A stretch of DNA of 64,000 bases from Kytococcus schroeteri (GTDB lineage: Bacteria > Actinomycetota > Actinomycetes > Actinomycetales > Dermatophilaceae). Below the pieces are notes generated by a model, which did no database searches, was not told the DNA's origin, and saw only the letters and a list, made by a program, of their open reading frames with translations. Each line of letters starts with the position of its first letter. Position 1 is the first letter of the stretch. Positions 41,877 to 52,755 of this stretch are shown here, one piece after another. The stretch spans positions 1-64,000 of the forward strand of contig NZ_JBHLVH010000018.1 in assembly GCF_042433515.1 (NCBI RefSeq), given 5' to 3'. The position numbers and the translations under genes were made by a program.

Positions 41877-44509
41877 GCGTCGCCCTCCTCGGGGACCTCG
41901 GCAGCAGGGGACACACCGGCCACGGCGCAGGGCGCGCCCGGTGACGAGTGGTCGACCCCGGGATCCGGTGCGGGCAGGGTCACCAGCATCGTCAGCCCGC
42001 CGCCGGGAGTGGGCGCGGCCTCCAGGGTGCCACCCATCTCCGTGACCAGGCCCCTGGCCACCGCCAGACCCAGCCCCACGCCGTTGCCGGCCGGCACGTC
42101 ACCCAACCGTTGGAACGGCTCGAACATGCGCGCCCGCTGGTCGGCGGCCACGCCCACCCCGGTGTCCGCCAGCTCGAGCACCACGGAGGCGCCCGAGGGA
42201 TCCGCGTCGTCTCCCTCCACCCGGCGGGAGCGAAGCCGCACCGGTTCCCCGGCGGGCTGGTGGCGCAGGGCGTTCTCCAGCAGGTTGCCCAGCACCCTTT
42301 CCAACAGACCGGGGTCGGCCAGCACCACCCGGGCGGCGGGGTCGAAGTCGCACTCGACCGCGGTGGCACCCTCCTCCCCCTCCAGGGCGCTGTGCACCGT
42401 CTCGGCCAAGTCCACAGGACGCAGTGTGGCCACCACGGCCCCGAACTGCAGGCGCGACATGTCCAGCAGGTTGTCCACCAGGGCCTCGAGGCGGTCCGAG
42501 GAGTGCTCGATGATCTCCTGCAGCTCCTCGCGATCCTCCGGAGCGAAGTCGACCTCGGTGCTGCGCAACGACCCGATGGACGCCTTGATGGCGGCCAGCG
42601 GGGTCCGCAGGTCGTGGGAGACGGCCGAGAGCAGCGCCCGGCGGGCCCGGTTGTCGCGGGCCAGCTCGTCGGCGGTACGCGCCTCCGCCTCCAGGGCGCG
42701 GCGCTGCACCACGGCCTCGGCGTGCACGGCCAGGGCGGAAACCACGCGCCGCTGCATGGCCTCCAGCGGTCGGTCGGTGACCAGCACCAGCTGGTGGCCG
42801 TCCCCCACCGGTTCCCGCAGGGTCTCGGCACCCTCCGCAGTGCCTGCTGGCGGCTCCGATGCGGTGTCGGCAGGTCCGTCCGTGGCGTCCGCCGACGCCT
42901 CGACCACCGGCGGGCTCCCCTCCTCGAGGCGCACCAGGGACACCCGGCGCAGGCCCAGCAGCTCCACGGCCTGGCGCAGGAGGGTCCCCATCGGGTCGGC
43001 ACTGCCCAGCACGGTGGGCGCCAGGGCCGCCAACGAGTGCGAGACCTGCTGGGCCCGCACGGCTGCCTGGGCCCGCCTCGCCCGCGCATGGACCACCCCT
43101 GCCACGAGCCCCGCGATGAGCACGTACACCACGATGGCGGCCACGTTCTGCGGGTCGGAGATGGTCCACTCGTGCACCGGCGGGGTGAAGTACCAGTTGA
43201 GCAGGGCCGAGCAGATCACCGCCGAGGCCACGGCCGGCCAGAGTCCGCCGGCCAGGGCCACCACCACGGTCACCAGGAGGTAGACCTGCACGATGAGGGG
43301 CAGCGCCCCGCCGGAGGGCAGCAAGGTCATCGGCGGCGTGAGCAGCAGCGGCAGCAGCACCGCCAGCACCCATCCCCAGCGCACCTGCTCGGCCGGGAGG
43401 TCCGCCACCGGGCGGGAGAGCCCACCGCGGCCGGCCAACGCATGGGTCACCACGTGCACGTCGATCTCACCGGAGTCCCGGATGATCTTCTCGCTCGTGC
43501 CGGCGTCCACGGCACGGCGCCACCACGGCCGCCGGCTGGACCCCACCACCACCTGGGCGGCGTTCACGCCGCGGGCGAACTCCAGCACGCCCTCGGCCGG
43601 GTCGCGCCCGGTGACGGTGTGGAAGGTGCCTCCGAGCTCCTCGGTGAGCTGTCGCAGCCCGGCCACCGCGCCCGGCGAGGAGACGGTGAGTCCGTCCATG
43701 GGGGCCACGTGCACGGCGTGGAAGGCCCCTCCGGCCGACCGCCCGGCGATGCGGGCGCCGCGACGCAGCAGCGTGCTGCCCTCGCGTCCCCCCGAGACGG
43801 CCACCACCACCCGATCGCGGGTGGGCCAGGTGCCGTCGATGCCGTGCTCGATCCGGTAGGCGGCCAGGCCCTCGTTGACCCGGTCGGCGAGCCACAGCAG
43901 GGCCAGCTCGCGCAGGGCGGCCAGGTTCCCGGGCCGGAAGTAGTTCTGCAGCGCGGAGTCCACCCGCTCGGGCCGGTAGACCAGACCGTCGGTGAGACGT
44001 GCCCGCAGGGCCTCCGGCGAGAGGTCCACGAGCTCCACCCGGTCGGCGGCGCGCACCTGGGCGTCGGGAACGGTCTCGCGCTGCACCACCCCGGTGATGG
44101 CGGTGACCGTGTCGTTGAGCGACTCCAGATGCTGGATGTTCACCGTGGAGATCACGTCGACGCCGGCCTCCAGCAGGGCGCGCACGTCCTGCCAGCGCTT
44201 GGCGTTCTCCGAGCCGGGCGCGTTGGTGTGAGCCAGCTCGTCCACCAGCGCCACCTCGGGTCGACGGTCCAGCACGGCCTGCAGGTCCATCTCCTCCACG
44301 GCCACCCCGCGGTGCACGGTGCGGCGGCGGGGCACCACCTCCAGCCCCTCGGCGCGCCGCCGGGTGGCGGGGCGGTCGTGGTCCTCGAGGTACCCGATGA
44401 CCACGTCCACCCCGTCGGCCGCGAGGGCGTGCCCCTCGTCCAGCATCGCGCAGGTCTTGCCCACGCCGGGGGCGGCGCCGAGTCGGATGCGGAGTCGTCC
44501 CTGGCTCAT
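41873..44509 (-). CDS. kdpD: KdpD osmosensitive potassium sensor histidine kinase
   Basis: This 878-residue membrane kinase starts with the KdpD domain (Walker A GAAPGVGKT, DELAHTNAPGSENAKRWQD) and a universal-stress-like domain. Four membrane helices follow (about 400-500), then a GAF-like region. The kinase core has the H-box AVSHDLRTPLAAIKAS, the N-box LENALRH and the G-boxes. It measures potassium and phosphorylates KdpE. The start lies 10 nt after the kdpC stop. Length is usual for the family. Confidence 0.95.
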   Translation of the reverse strand: MSQGRLRIRLGAAPGVGKTCAMLDEGHALAADGVDVVIGYLEDHDRPATRRRAEGLEVVPRRRTVHRGVAVEEMDLQAVLDRRPEVALVDELAHTNAPGSENAKRWQDVRALLEAGVDVISTVNIQHLESLNDTVTAITGVVQRETVPDAQVRAADRVELVDLSPEALRARLTDGLVYRPERVDSALQNYFRPGNLAALRELALLWLADRVNEGLAAYRIEHGIDGTWPTRDRVVVAVSGGREGSTLLRRGARIAGRSAGGAFHAVHVAPMDGLTVSSPGAVAGLRQLTEELGGTFHTVTGRDPAEGVLEFARGVNAAQVVVGSSRRPWWRRAVDAGTSEKIIRDSGEIDVHVVTHALAGRGGLSRPVADLPAEQVRWGWVLAVLLPLLLTPPMTLLPSGGALPLIVQVYLLVTVVVALAGGLWPAVASAVICSALLNWYFTPPVHEWTISDPQNVAAIVVYVLIAGLVAGVVHARARRAQAAVRAQQVSHSLAALAPTVLGSADPMGTLLRQAVELLGLRRVSLVRLEEGSPPVVEASADATDGPADTASEPPAGTAEGAETLREPVGDGHQLVLVTDRPLEAMQRRVVSALAVHAEAVVQRRALEAEARTADELARDNRARRALLSAVSHDLRTPLAAIKASIGSLRSTEVDFAPEDREELQEIIEHSSDRLEALVDNLLDMSRLQFGAVVATLRPVDLAETVHSALEGEEGATAVECDFDPAARVVLADPGLLERVLGNLLENALRHQPAGEPVRLRSRRVEGDDADPSGASVVLELADTGVGVAADQRARMFEPFQRLGDVPAGNGVGLGLAVARGLVTEMGGTLEAAPTPGGGLTMLVTLPAPDPGVDHSSPGAPCAVAGVSPAAEVPEEGDA

Positions 44510-44519
44510 GGCGTGATTG

Positions 44520-45109
44520 TCACCGGTCCGTCCCGACGGCGTCGGCCAGGGCCAGGTTGAGCAGCAGGACGTTCACCCGGGGCGCCCCGACGAACCCCAG
44601 CGAGGGGCCGTCGGTGTGCTCCTCCACCAGCGCACGCACCTGCTCGACGGGGAGGTCGTTGGCGGCGGCCACGCGCGGCAGCTGGTACTCGGCGTACTCG
44701 GGGCTGATGTGGGGGTCCAGCCCGGACCCCGATGCGGTGACCGCGTCGGGCGGGACCGGCCCAGCGGCATCGGGGTTCTCCTGCCTCACGGCGGCCAGGC
44801 GCTCCCGGACGACCTCCAGCTGGGCGGGCTCGCGGGTGCCCAGGTTGCTGCCGCCGCTGGAGGCACCGTCGTGGTCGGTGGCCGAGGGGCGGGGGTGGAA
44901 CCACCGCGGGTCGGTGGTCTCCTGCGAGAACAGCGCCGAGCCCACGGCACGGCCGTCGTGGTGCACCACCGAGCCGTCGGCCCGGGCCGGCAGGGCACGT
45001 CCGGCCAGCAGCACGGCGGCCGGGTAGAGCACGCCGAGCACCACGGTCATGACCAGCAGCATCCGCACGGCGGCGAGCAGGGGACGGGTCAGGGAGGAGT
45101 TCACGTTCA

Positions 45110-45110
<1 letters not shown>
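44520..45110 (-). CDS. kdpC: potassium-transporting ATPase subunit KdpC
   Basis: This 196-residue protein has one N-terminal membrane helix (LLLVMTVVLGVLYPAAVLLAG). Its soluble domain carries the family's GSALFSQETTDPRWFHPRPSA and SGSGLDPHISPEYA motifs. It stabilises the KdpFABC complex and helps ATP binding. The ATG at 45110 shares one base with the kdpB stop (TGATG). A GTG one codon earlier is an alternative. Confidence 0.95.
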
Positions 45111-47160
<2,050 letters not shown>

Positions 47161-47164
<4 letters not shown>

Positions 47165-48807
47165 GAGAGGGCCTCTCCGATGGGTCCGAGGGCGAGCGCC
47201 GGCAGGTAGGTGAGGCCGGCGACCAGGAGGGTGACGGCGAGCAGCAGCACCGCGAAGGTGGGCGTGGCCGTCGGGAGGGTGCCGCGCGTGGCCGGGCGGC
47301 GGGTGCGGGCGGCCAGGGCCCCTGCCAGTCCCAGCACCACGGCGATGGTCGCGAAGCGACCCAGCAGCATGCAGAAGGCCAGGCTGAGTGTGAACCACTC
47401 GTCGGAGGCCGTCAGGCCCGCGAACGCGGACCCGTTGTTGTTGGCTGCCGAGGCATAGGCGTAGAGCACCTCGCTGAGACCGTGCGGTCCGGAGTTGTTC
47501 AGCGCCGCCCCGGTGCCGGGCACGAGCACCGCCACGGCGGAGCACCCGAGCACCAGGGTGGGCACCACGAGCACGCTGAGAGCGGCCCAGGTGATCTCCT
47601 TCTGCCCGATGGACTTGCCGAGCAGCTCCGGGGTGCGTCCCACCATCAGGCCAGAGAGGAAGACCGCCACCACCAGCATCACGAGCATGCCGTACAGGCC
47701 CGATCCCACACCGCCGGGCGACAGCTCGCCGAGCAGCATGTTGAGCATCAACATGCCGCCACCGACGGCGCTGTAGGAATCGTGCATCGAGTTGACCGCA
47801 CCGGTGGAGGTTCCGGTGGTGGCAGCTCCGAAGACCACCGACCACGGCACGCCGAAGCGCACCTCCTTGCCCTCCATGCCGCCGGCCGTCCCCCGGGCGG
47901 AGACCATCTCGGCCCAGCCGATGACCACCACCGAGCAGGTGAGCAGGGCCCCCATCACGGTGGCCAGCAGGGCACCGTGACGGGCGTCACCCACCATCAG
48001 GCCGAAGGTGCGGGTCAGGGCGAACGGGATGACCAGGATGAGGCAGATCTCCAGCACGTTGGTCCACGGGGTGGGGTTCTCCAGGGGGTGTGCCGAGTTG
48101 GCGTTGAAGAAGCCACCGCCGTTGGTGCCGACCTCCTTGATGGCCTCCTGCGAGGCCACCAGTCCGCCCTGGAGCACCTGCGTGCCCCCGGAAAGGGTGG
48201 TCACCTCGGAGGGTGCCTGCAGGGTCTGGACCACACCGCCGAGCAGCAGGAGCAGCGCACCCAGGGTGGCCACCGGCAGCAGCACACGGAAGACGGTGCG
48301 GGTGAGATCCACCCAGAAGTTGCCCACGGTGTCCGCACCGCTGCGGGCCAGGGCACGCAGCAGTGCACCCGCCACGGCGATGCCGGTGGCGGCCGAGACG
48401 AAGTTCTGCACCGTCAGGCCCGCCGCCTGCACCAGGTAGCCCGCTCCGTCCTCACCGGAGTACGACTGCCAGTTGGTGTTGGTGGTGAAGCTGACGGCCG
48501 TGTTGAGGGCGGTGTGCCAGTCCATGGAGCGGCCCAGCCCGTAGGGCAGGTGGCCCTGCACCAGGATGAGTCCCCAGAGGAGCAGCACGGACGCGACCGC
48601 GAAGGCGAGCACCGCGGCCAGGTAGGCCCGCCACGGCTGCTCGGCGCGGGGGTCGACGCCCACCAGTCGGTAGGTGAGGCGTTCGACGGCCCAGTCGTGC
48701 TCGTCGGTGAGGACCCGGTGGAGCCAGCCACCGAGCAGGTGGGCGGGAACGACGAGGAGGGCGGCGACGACGGCCAGCCCCAGCAGGGAGTGCACGAGGA
48801 TGTTCAC
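47161..48807 (-). CDS. kdpA: potassium channel-like subunit KdpA
   Basis: This 548-residue membrane protein binds and conducts K+. Selectivity-filter loops include SFTTNTNWQSYSGE and TNGGGFFNANSAHPLENPTPWTN. The start is a GTG at 48807 with GGTGG nearby, 9 nt after the kdpF stop. Ten membrane segments are expected and visible as hydrophobic blocks. Confidence 0.95.
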
Positions 48808-48816
48808 GGCACCACC

Positions 48817-48900
48817 TCAGTAACGGTCCGTCACGAACATGTGGACGATGTAGGCCAGGGTCGCGATCCCGGCACCCAGCGCGATGAGATCTTCGAACAT
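48817..48900 (-). CDS. kdpF: KdpF small membrane subunit
   Basis: This is a 27-residue peptide, MFEDLIALGAGIATLAYIVH followed by MFVTDRY. It is one membrane helix ending in an aromatic/basic tail, like known KdpF peptides that stabilise the Kdp complex. GGGGGA precedes the ATG at 48900; an in-frame ATG at 48909 would add three residues. Position directly upstream of kdpA supports the call strongly. It is too short for routine gene finders. Confidence 0.82.
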   Translation of the reverse strand: MFEDLIALGAGIATLAYIVHMFVTDRY

Positions 48901-49144
48901 GTCCCCCATCGGACCTCGCGGACACCGGGGTGGTGCGGGGCGTTGACGTGGGCCTGATGCCCTCTTGACGCGTTGTTGACGGCCGACACCGGCCACCCAC
49001 CGCACAGACGGGGTGGTTCCCCGCCGGGCCCTCACCTCCCGGTGCTGTCGGCCTCCCCCTGTTCACCCACAGGAAACCCGCGCGTCGCCGAGGTGGGGCA
49101 CGCTGTGCCCACGTCTTGTCCCCTCCCGTCGCACAGGAGTTCCC

Positions 49145-50761
49145 GTGGCCACCGCCGCACCCGAGTCCCCACCCACCACCGACGCCGGCCGCCACGGCGA
49201 CGGCGGCCGCGACCTCTGGTGGCACCTGCTGTTCGCCGTGATGCTGGTGGGCACGCTCATCACCTTCACCAGCTGGGCCACCGGGCAGATCGACTCCCAC
49301 CACGCGGTGCTCGTGGTGACGATCCTCTTCGGCCTGTTCATGGCCTTCAACATCGGCGGCAACGACGTGGCCAACTCGTTCGGCACCTCGGTGGGTGCCG
49401 GCACGCTGAGCATGAAGCAGGCCCTCATGGTGGCCGCCGTGTTCGAGGTGGGCGGCGCGGTCCTGGCCGGTGGTGAGGTCACCGAGACGGTGCGCTCCGG
49501 CATCGTGGACCTGGACGGCATGGCCCTGGCGCCCATGGACTTCGCCTTCATCATGATGTCGGCGCTCCTCGGGGCGGCCGTGTGGCTGCTCGTGGCCACC
49601 CAGATGGGCTGGCCGGTCTCCACCACGCACTCCATCGTCGGCGGCATCGTCGGCGCGGCGGTCACCCTCGGCCTGGTCACCGGCGAGGGCGGCTGGGAGA
49701 TGGTGCAGTGGGGCGAGATCGGCCAGATCGTCATCTCCTGGTTCCTCTCCCCGCTGCTGGGCGGCGTCATCGCCTACCTGCTGTTCGGCCTCATCAAGCG
49801 GGGCATCCTGCAGTACAACGAGGCCGCCGACGAGCGCCTGCGCCGCATCAAGACCGAGCGCATCGAGCACCGCGCCCGCCACAAGGAGGCCTTCGAGCGC
49901 CTCAGCGAGCTGCAGCAGATCTCGTACACCAACGCCATGGCCCGCGACGCCGTGGTGGTGAGCGCCGACGGCGACTTCGACCGCGACGAGCTGGAGACCG
50001 ACTACTACCGGGAGCTCTACCGCATCCAGGACCAGCGCGACGACGTGGCCGCCCACAAGGCCCTGGAGACCTGGGTGCCGCTGCTGGCGGCCTTCGGCGC
50101 CATCGTCATCACCGCGATGCTGCTGTTCAAGGGGCTCAAGAACCTGCACCTCACCGACGGGGTGGCCGACAACCTCATCGTGCTGGCCATGGTGGGCGCG
50201 GCGGTGTGGGTGGCCGTGTTCATCTTCGCCAAGAACCTCAAGCAGCAGTCGCTGGCCCGTTCCACCTTCGTGCTCTTCAGCTGGATGCAGGTGTTCACCG
50301 CCTGCGCGTTCGCCTTCAGCCACGGCTCCAACGACATCGCCAACGCCGTGGGACCGTTCGCGGCGGTGTTCGACGTGCTCAAGACCGAGCAGATCGGCGA
50401 GGAGGCCGCCGTGCCCGCCCCGCTGATGCTCGCCTCGGGCGTGGCCCTGGTGGCCGGTCTGTGGTTCATCGGCCGCAAGGTCATCACCACCGTGGGCTCG
50501 GGCCTCACGCAGATGCACCCGGCCAGCGGGTTCGCCGCCGAGCTCTCGGCCGCCGGTGTGGTCATGACCGCCTCGCTGCTGGGGCTGCCGGTGTCGTCCA
50601 CGCACATCCTCATCGGCGCCGTGCTGGGCGTGGGTCTGGTGAACCGGGCGGCCAACTGGAACCTCATGAAGCCGATCGCCCTGGCGTGGGTCATCACCGT
50701 GCCGGCCGCGGCCGTGGTGGGTGCCGGGGGTGTGCTGATGCTGCGGGCCGTGTTCGGCTGA
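49145..50761 (+). CDS. pit: PiT-family inorganic phosphate transporter
   Basis: This is a 538-residue low-affinity phosphate (metal-phosphate):proton symporter. The duplicated PiT signature appears as NIGGNDVANSFGTSVGAGTL in the first half and SHGSNDIANAVGPF in the second, each with a PVSTTH/PVSSTH partner loop. About 11 membrane helices are split by a charged cytosolic loop at about residues 215-300. The GTG at 49145 is chosen because CAGGAG lies upstream. It is divergent from the kdp operon across about 240 bp, in which I saw no clear KdpE site. Confidence 0.92.
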   Translation: MATAAPESPPTTDAGRHGDGGRDLWWHLLFAVMLVGTLITFTSWATGQIDSHHAVLVVTILFGLFMAFNIGGNDVANSFGTSVGAGTLSMKQALMVAAVFEVGGAVLAGGEVTETVRSGIVDLDGMALAPMDFAFIMMSALLGAAVWLLVATQMGWPVSTTHSIVGGIVGAAVTLGLVTGEGGWEMVQWGEIGQIVISWFLSPLLGGVIAYLLFGLIKRGILQYNEAADERLRRIKTERIEHRARHKEAFERLSELQQISYTNAMARDAVVVSADGDFDRDELETDYYRELYRIQDQRDDVAAHKALETWVPLLAAFGAIVITAMLLFKGLKNLHLTDGVADNLIVLAMVGAAVWVAVFIFAKNLKQQSLARSTFVLFSWMQVFTACAFAFSHGSNDIANAVGPFAAVFDVLKTEQIGEEAAVPAPLMLASGVALVAGLWFIGRKVITTVGSGLTQMHPASGFAAELSAAGVVMTASLLGLPVSSTHILIGAVLGVGLVNRAANWNLMKPIALAWVITVPAAAVVGAGGVLMLRAVFG

Positions 50762-50778
50762 GGCGTCCCCGCACGCGG

Positions 50779-50809
50779 CGGGCCGGGCGGGGACTCCCTG
50801 CCCGGCCCG
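50779..50809. terminator. hairpin terminator between convergent genes
   Basis: Perfect 10-bp arms CGGGCCGGGC (50779-50788) and its complement (50800-50809) lie between the end of pit and the end of the YcsI gene. It probably serves both strands. Confidence 0.65.
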
Positions 50810-50822
50810 TTCGCGTGAGGGC

Positions 50823-51602
50823 TCAGCGGCGCCCGTCGAGCACGTCGGTAACGAACATGTGTCCCGGCGCGTGCGTGATCGCCCACGGCGGGCGGGAGGC
50901 CTCGATCACCGCCTGCGGGGTGACGCCGCACGCCCAGAAGACCGGCACGTCGTCGGGCTCCAGGTCGGTGGGGTCGCCGAAGTCGGGGCGGGCCAGGTCG
51001 GCGATGCCGAGGGCGGCCGGGTCGCCGGCGTGCACCGGGGCGCCGTGGGCCAGGGGAACGTTCGCGCTGGTGGTGCTGGCCGTGGGCACCAGCGGCAGCG
51101 GCATCGGCCGCATCGAGACCACGAGCTCGCCGTGCAGTCGGCCGGCCGGGGTGAGCTGGCGGTCGGTGAGGTACATGGCCACGTTCCGCCCCTGGTCGAT
51201 GTTCCGCACCGGCACCCCCGCGGACTGCAGCGCCGCCTCGAAGCCGAACGAGCACCCGAAGAGGAAGGCCACCGCGTCGTCGCGCCAGTGGGCGGTGGCG
51301 TCGGGCACCTCGTCGGTGACCTGCCCGTCGCGCCAGATGCGGTAGGCCGGCAGGTCGGTGCGCAGGTCCGCGCCCCGGGCCCACGAGGTGGTGGGGTCGC
51401 CGGGGTCGGTGACGTCCAGGAGCGGCATCGGGGCCGGGTTGCGGTGGGCCAGCAGCAGCATGTCGAAGGCCCAGTCGGCCGGCAGCACCACGAGGTTGGC
51501 CTGGGTGACGCCCGGGGCCACGCCACTGGTGGGGCGCACCTCGCCGGCGCGGTAACGGGCGCGCGCCTCGCGGGCGGCGGTCACGGCATCGGGGGTGGTC
51601 AT
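50823..51602 (-). CDS. YcsI/DUF1445-family putative hydro-lyase
   Basis: This 259-residue cytosolic protein covers the whole family. Typical segments are the start GVAPGVTQANLVVLPADWAFD, VAFLFGCSFGFEAAL, GELVVSMRPMP and the end VFWACGVTPQAVIEASRPPWAITHAPGHMFVTD. D-glutamate cyclase and other hydro-lyase activities have been discussed for the family. In Bacillus ycsI lies beside ycsF-ycsG (pxpA and the NRAMP-like transporter), so a link to 5-oxoproline/glutamate metabolism is likely. Here it is 30 kb from that operon. Its own promoter region lacks the GntR-type dyad. Confidence 0.88.
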   Translation of the reverse strand: MTTPDAVTAAREARARYRAGEVRPTSGVAPGVTQANLVVLPADWAFDMLLLAHRNPAPMPLLDVTDPGDPTTSWARGADLRTDLPAYRIWRDGQVTDEVPDATAHWRDDAVAFLFGCSFGFEAALQSAGVPVRNIDQGRNVAMYLTDRQLTPAGRLHGELVVSMRPMPLPLVPTASTTSANVPLAHGAPVHAGDPAALGIADLARPDFGDPTDLEPDDVPVFWACGVTPQAVIEASRPPWAITHAPGHMFVTDVLDGRR

Positions 51603-51704
51603 GGCGCCAGCGTAGGCGGGCGGGGTGGGCAGGGCGGCCAGTGCGGCTCAGGTGGTCGGCTCCCGCCGCGCGTCGGGGCGGGCCGGCGCACGGGAAAGGT
51701 CACC

Positions 51705-51768
51705 GCGCACGGGAAAGGTGCTCCCCACACGGCTTGTTTCCCGCGCGGAGAGCACCTTTCGCGTGCGC
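51705..51768. repeat. palindromic intergenic repeat, copy 3 (diverged)
   Basis: Arms at 51705-51732 and 51741-51768 pair at 24 of 28 positions with an 8-nt loop. They contain GCACGGGAAAGGTGCT, shared with the copies at 26.4 and 27.7 kb. A second CGCACGGGAAAGGT stands just upstream (from 51687). The inner arm differs from copies 1 and 2. The surrounding 293-bp gap holds nothing else that I recognise. Confidence 0.72.
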
Positions 51769-51895
51769 ACGGCAACTTCGCGTGCGGAGAGCGCCCTGGC
51801 GCAGGCGGACGAGGCGGCCGACGGGGACGGGTGGGGCCGGGTCCCCGGCCGTCCCGGGACGCCGCCCCATGAGCCCGGCGGCGGCTCCGCGCGGC

Positions 51896-52188
51896 TCAGA
51901 CGGTCGGCTCAGAGCTGCCGACGTTCACGCCCCAGTTGATGCCGGACGTGTCCGTGAGGTCGCCGTGGACGTCGCCCCACATCTGCTGCTCCATGGGCAT
52001 GTTCACCGCGCCTCCTCGGCCAGGCCGTCGAACTGGCGGCGCAGGGTGGCCTCGTCGGAGCCCCACAGCACCAGGTTCATGCCGCCGCGCACCACCTCGT
52101 CCTCGGGGCGGGTGCCGTCGGCCGCCATGAGCACGTAGCCGCCATCGGTCTCCAGCTGGCCGTGCATGACGCCCTCCGGGGAGCCCAT
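51896..52188 (-). pseudogene. remnant of a VOC/PhnB-like (glyoxalase-fold) gene
   Basis: Two overlapping frames together spell the C-terminal half of a PhnB-like VOC protein. One carries GVMHGQLETDGGYVLMAADG to LRRQFDGLAEE; the other carries AVNMPMEQQMWGDVHGDLTDTSGINWGVNV. They join if one G is added in the GAGGAGG run near 52015. The N-terminal half is missing where the divergent acetyltransferase gene begins. So the gene is both truncated and frameshifted, unless the frameshift is a sequencing error. The stop is at 51896-51898. Confidence 0.72.
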
Positions 52189-52218
52189 GGCCGATCCGGC
52201 CGTGTGCCACCATGCCGT

Positions 52219-52719
52219 ATGCCCTCCCCCGCACCCCGCCTGCGCGTGGCCACCCCGGCCGATGCCGCCGCTTGCGCCGCCATCTACGCCCCGTCCGTCC
52301 GCGACACCGCCATCACCTTCGAGCTGGAGGCCCCCGACGCCGCGGAGATGGCCCGCCGCATCGAGGGGGCGCTGCGGCACCACACCTGGCTGGTGGCCGA
52401 GGAGGGCGGCGAGGTGCTCGGCTACGCCTATGGCGGGCGCCACCGGGTGCGCGCCGCGTACGACACCACCGCGGAGGTGAGCGTCTACCTGGCCGAGGCC
52501 GCGCGCGGCCGGGGCCTCGGCCGCCTGCTCTGCGAGCGGCTGCTCACCGACCTGGCCGGCCGCGGGCTGCGACTGGCCGTCGCCGGCATCACCCTGCCCA
52601 ACGCCGCCAGCGTGGCCCTGCACGAGCACCTCGGCTTCGAGCACGTGGGCACCTTCCGGCGCGTGGGGTGGAAGTTCGGCGAGCCGCACGACGTGGGGTG
52701 GTGGCAGCGCGACCTCTGA
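52219..52719 (+). CDS. PAT-like GNAT N-acetyltransferase
   Basis: This is a 166-residue acetyltransferase of the phosphinothricin/methionine-sulfoximine type. Signatures are IYAPSVRDTAITFELE, YAYGGRHRVRAAYDTTAEVSVYL, the acetyl-CoA loop RGRGLGRLL, and GITLPNAASVALHEHLGFEHVGTFRRVGWKFG with the terminal HDVGWWQRDL. Such enzymes acetylate glutamate analogues and sometimes amino acids, so glufosinate-type resistance is possible but unproven. The ATG at 52219 has no clear ribosome site. The gene abuts the truncated VOC gene. Confidence 0.86.
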   Translation: MPSPAPRLRVATPADAAACAAIYAPSVRDTAITFELEAPDAAEMARRIEGALRHHTWLVAEEGGEVLGYAYGGRHRVRAAYDTTAEVSVYLAEAARGRGLGRLLCERLLTDLAGRGLRLAVAGITLPNAASVALHEHLGFEHVGTFRRVGWKFGEPHDVGWWQRDL

Positions 52720-52755
52720 GGCCGCCCCGCCGCCCTACCGGGTCCCGCCGGGCCC

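Noticed and set aside
48901..49144. KdpE binding site upstream of kdpFABCDE
   Set aside because: The region has several TTGAC words but no A/T-rich direct repeats like the known KdpE box, so no site can be supported.
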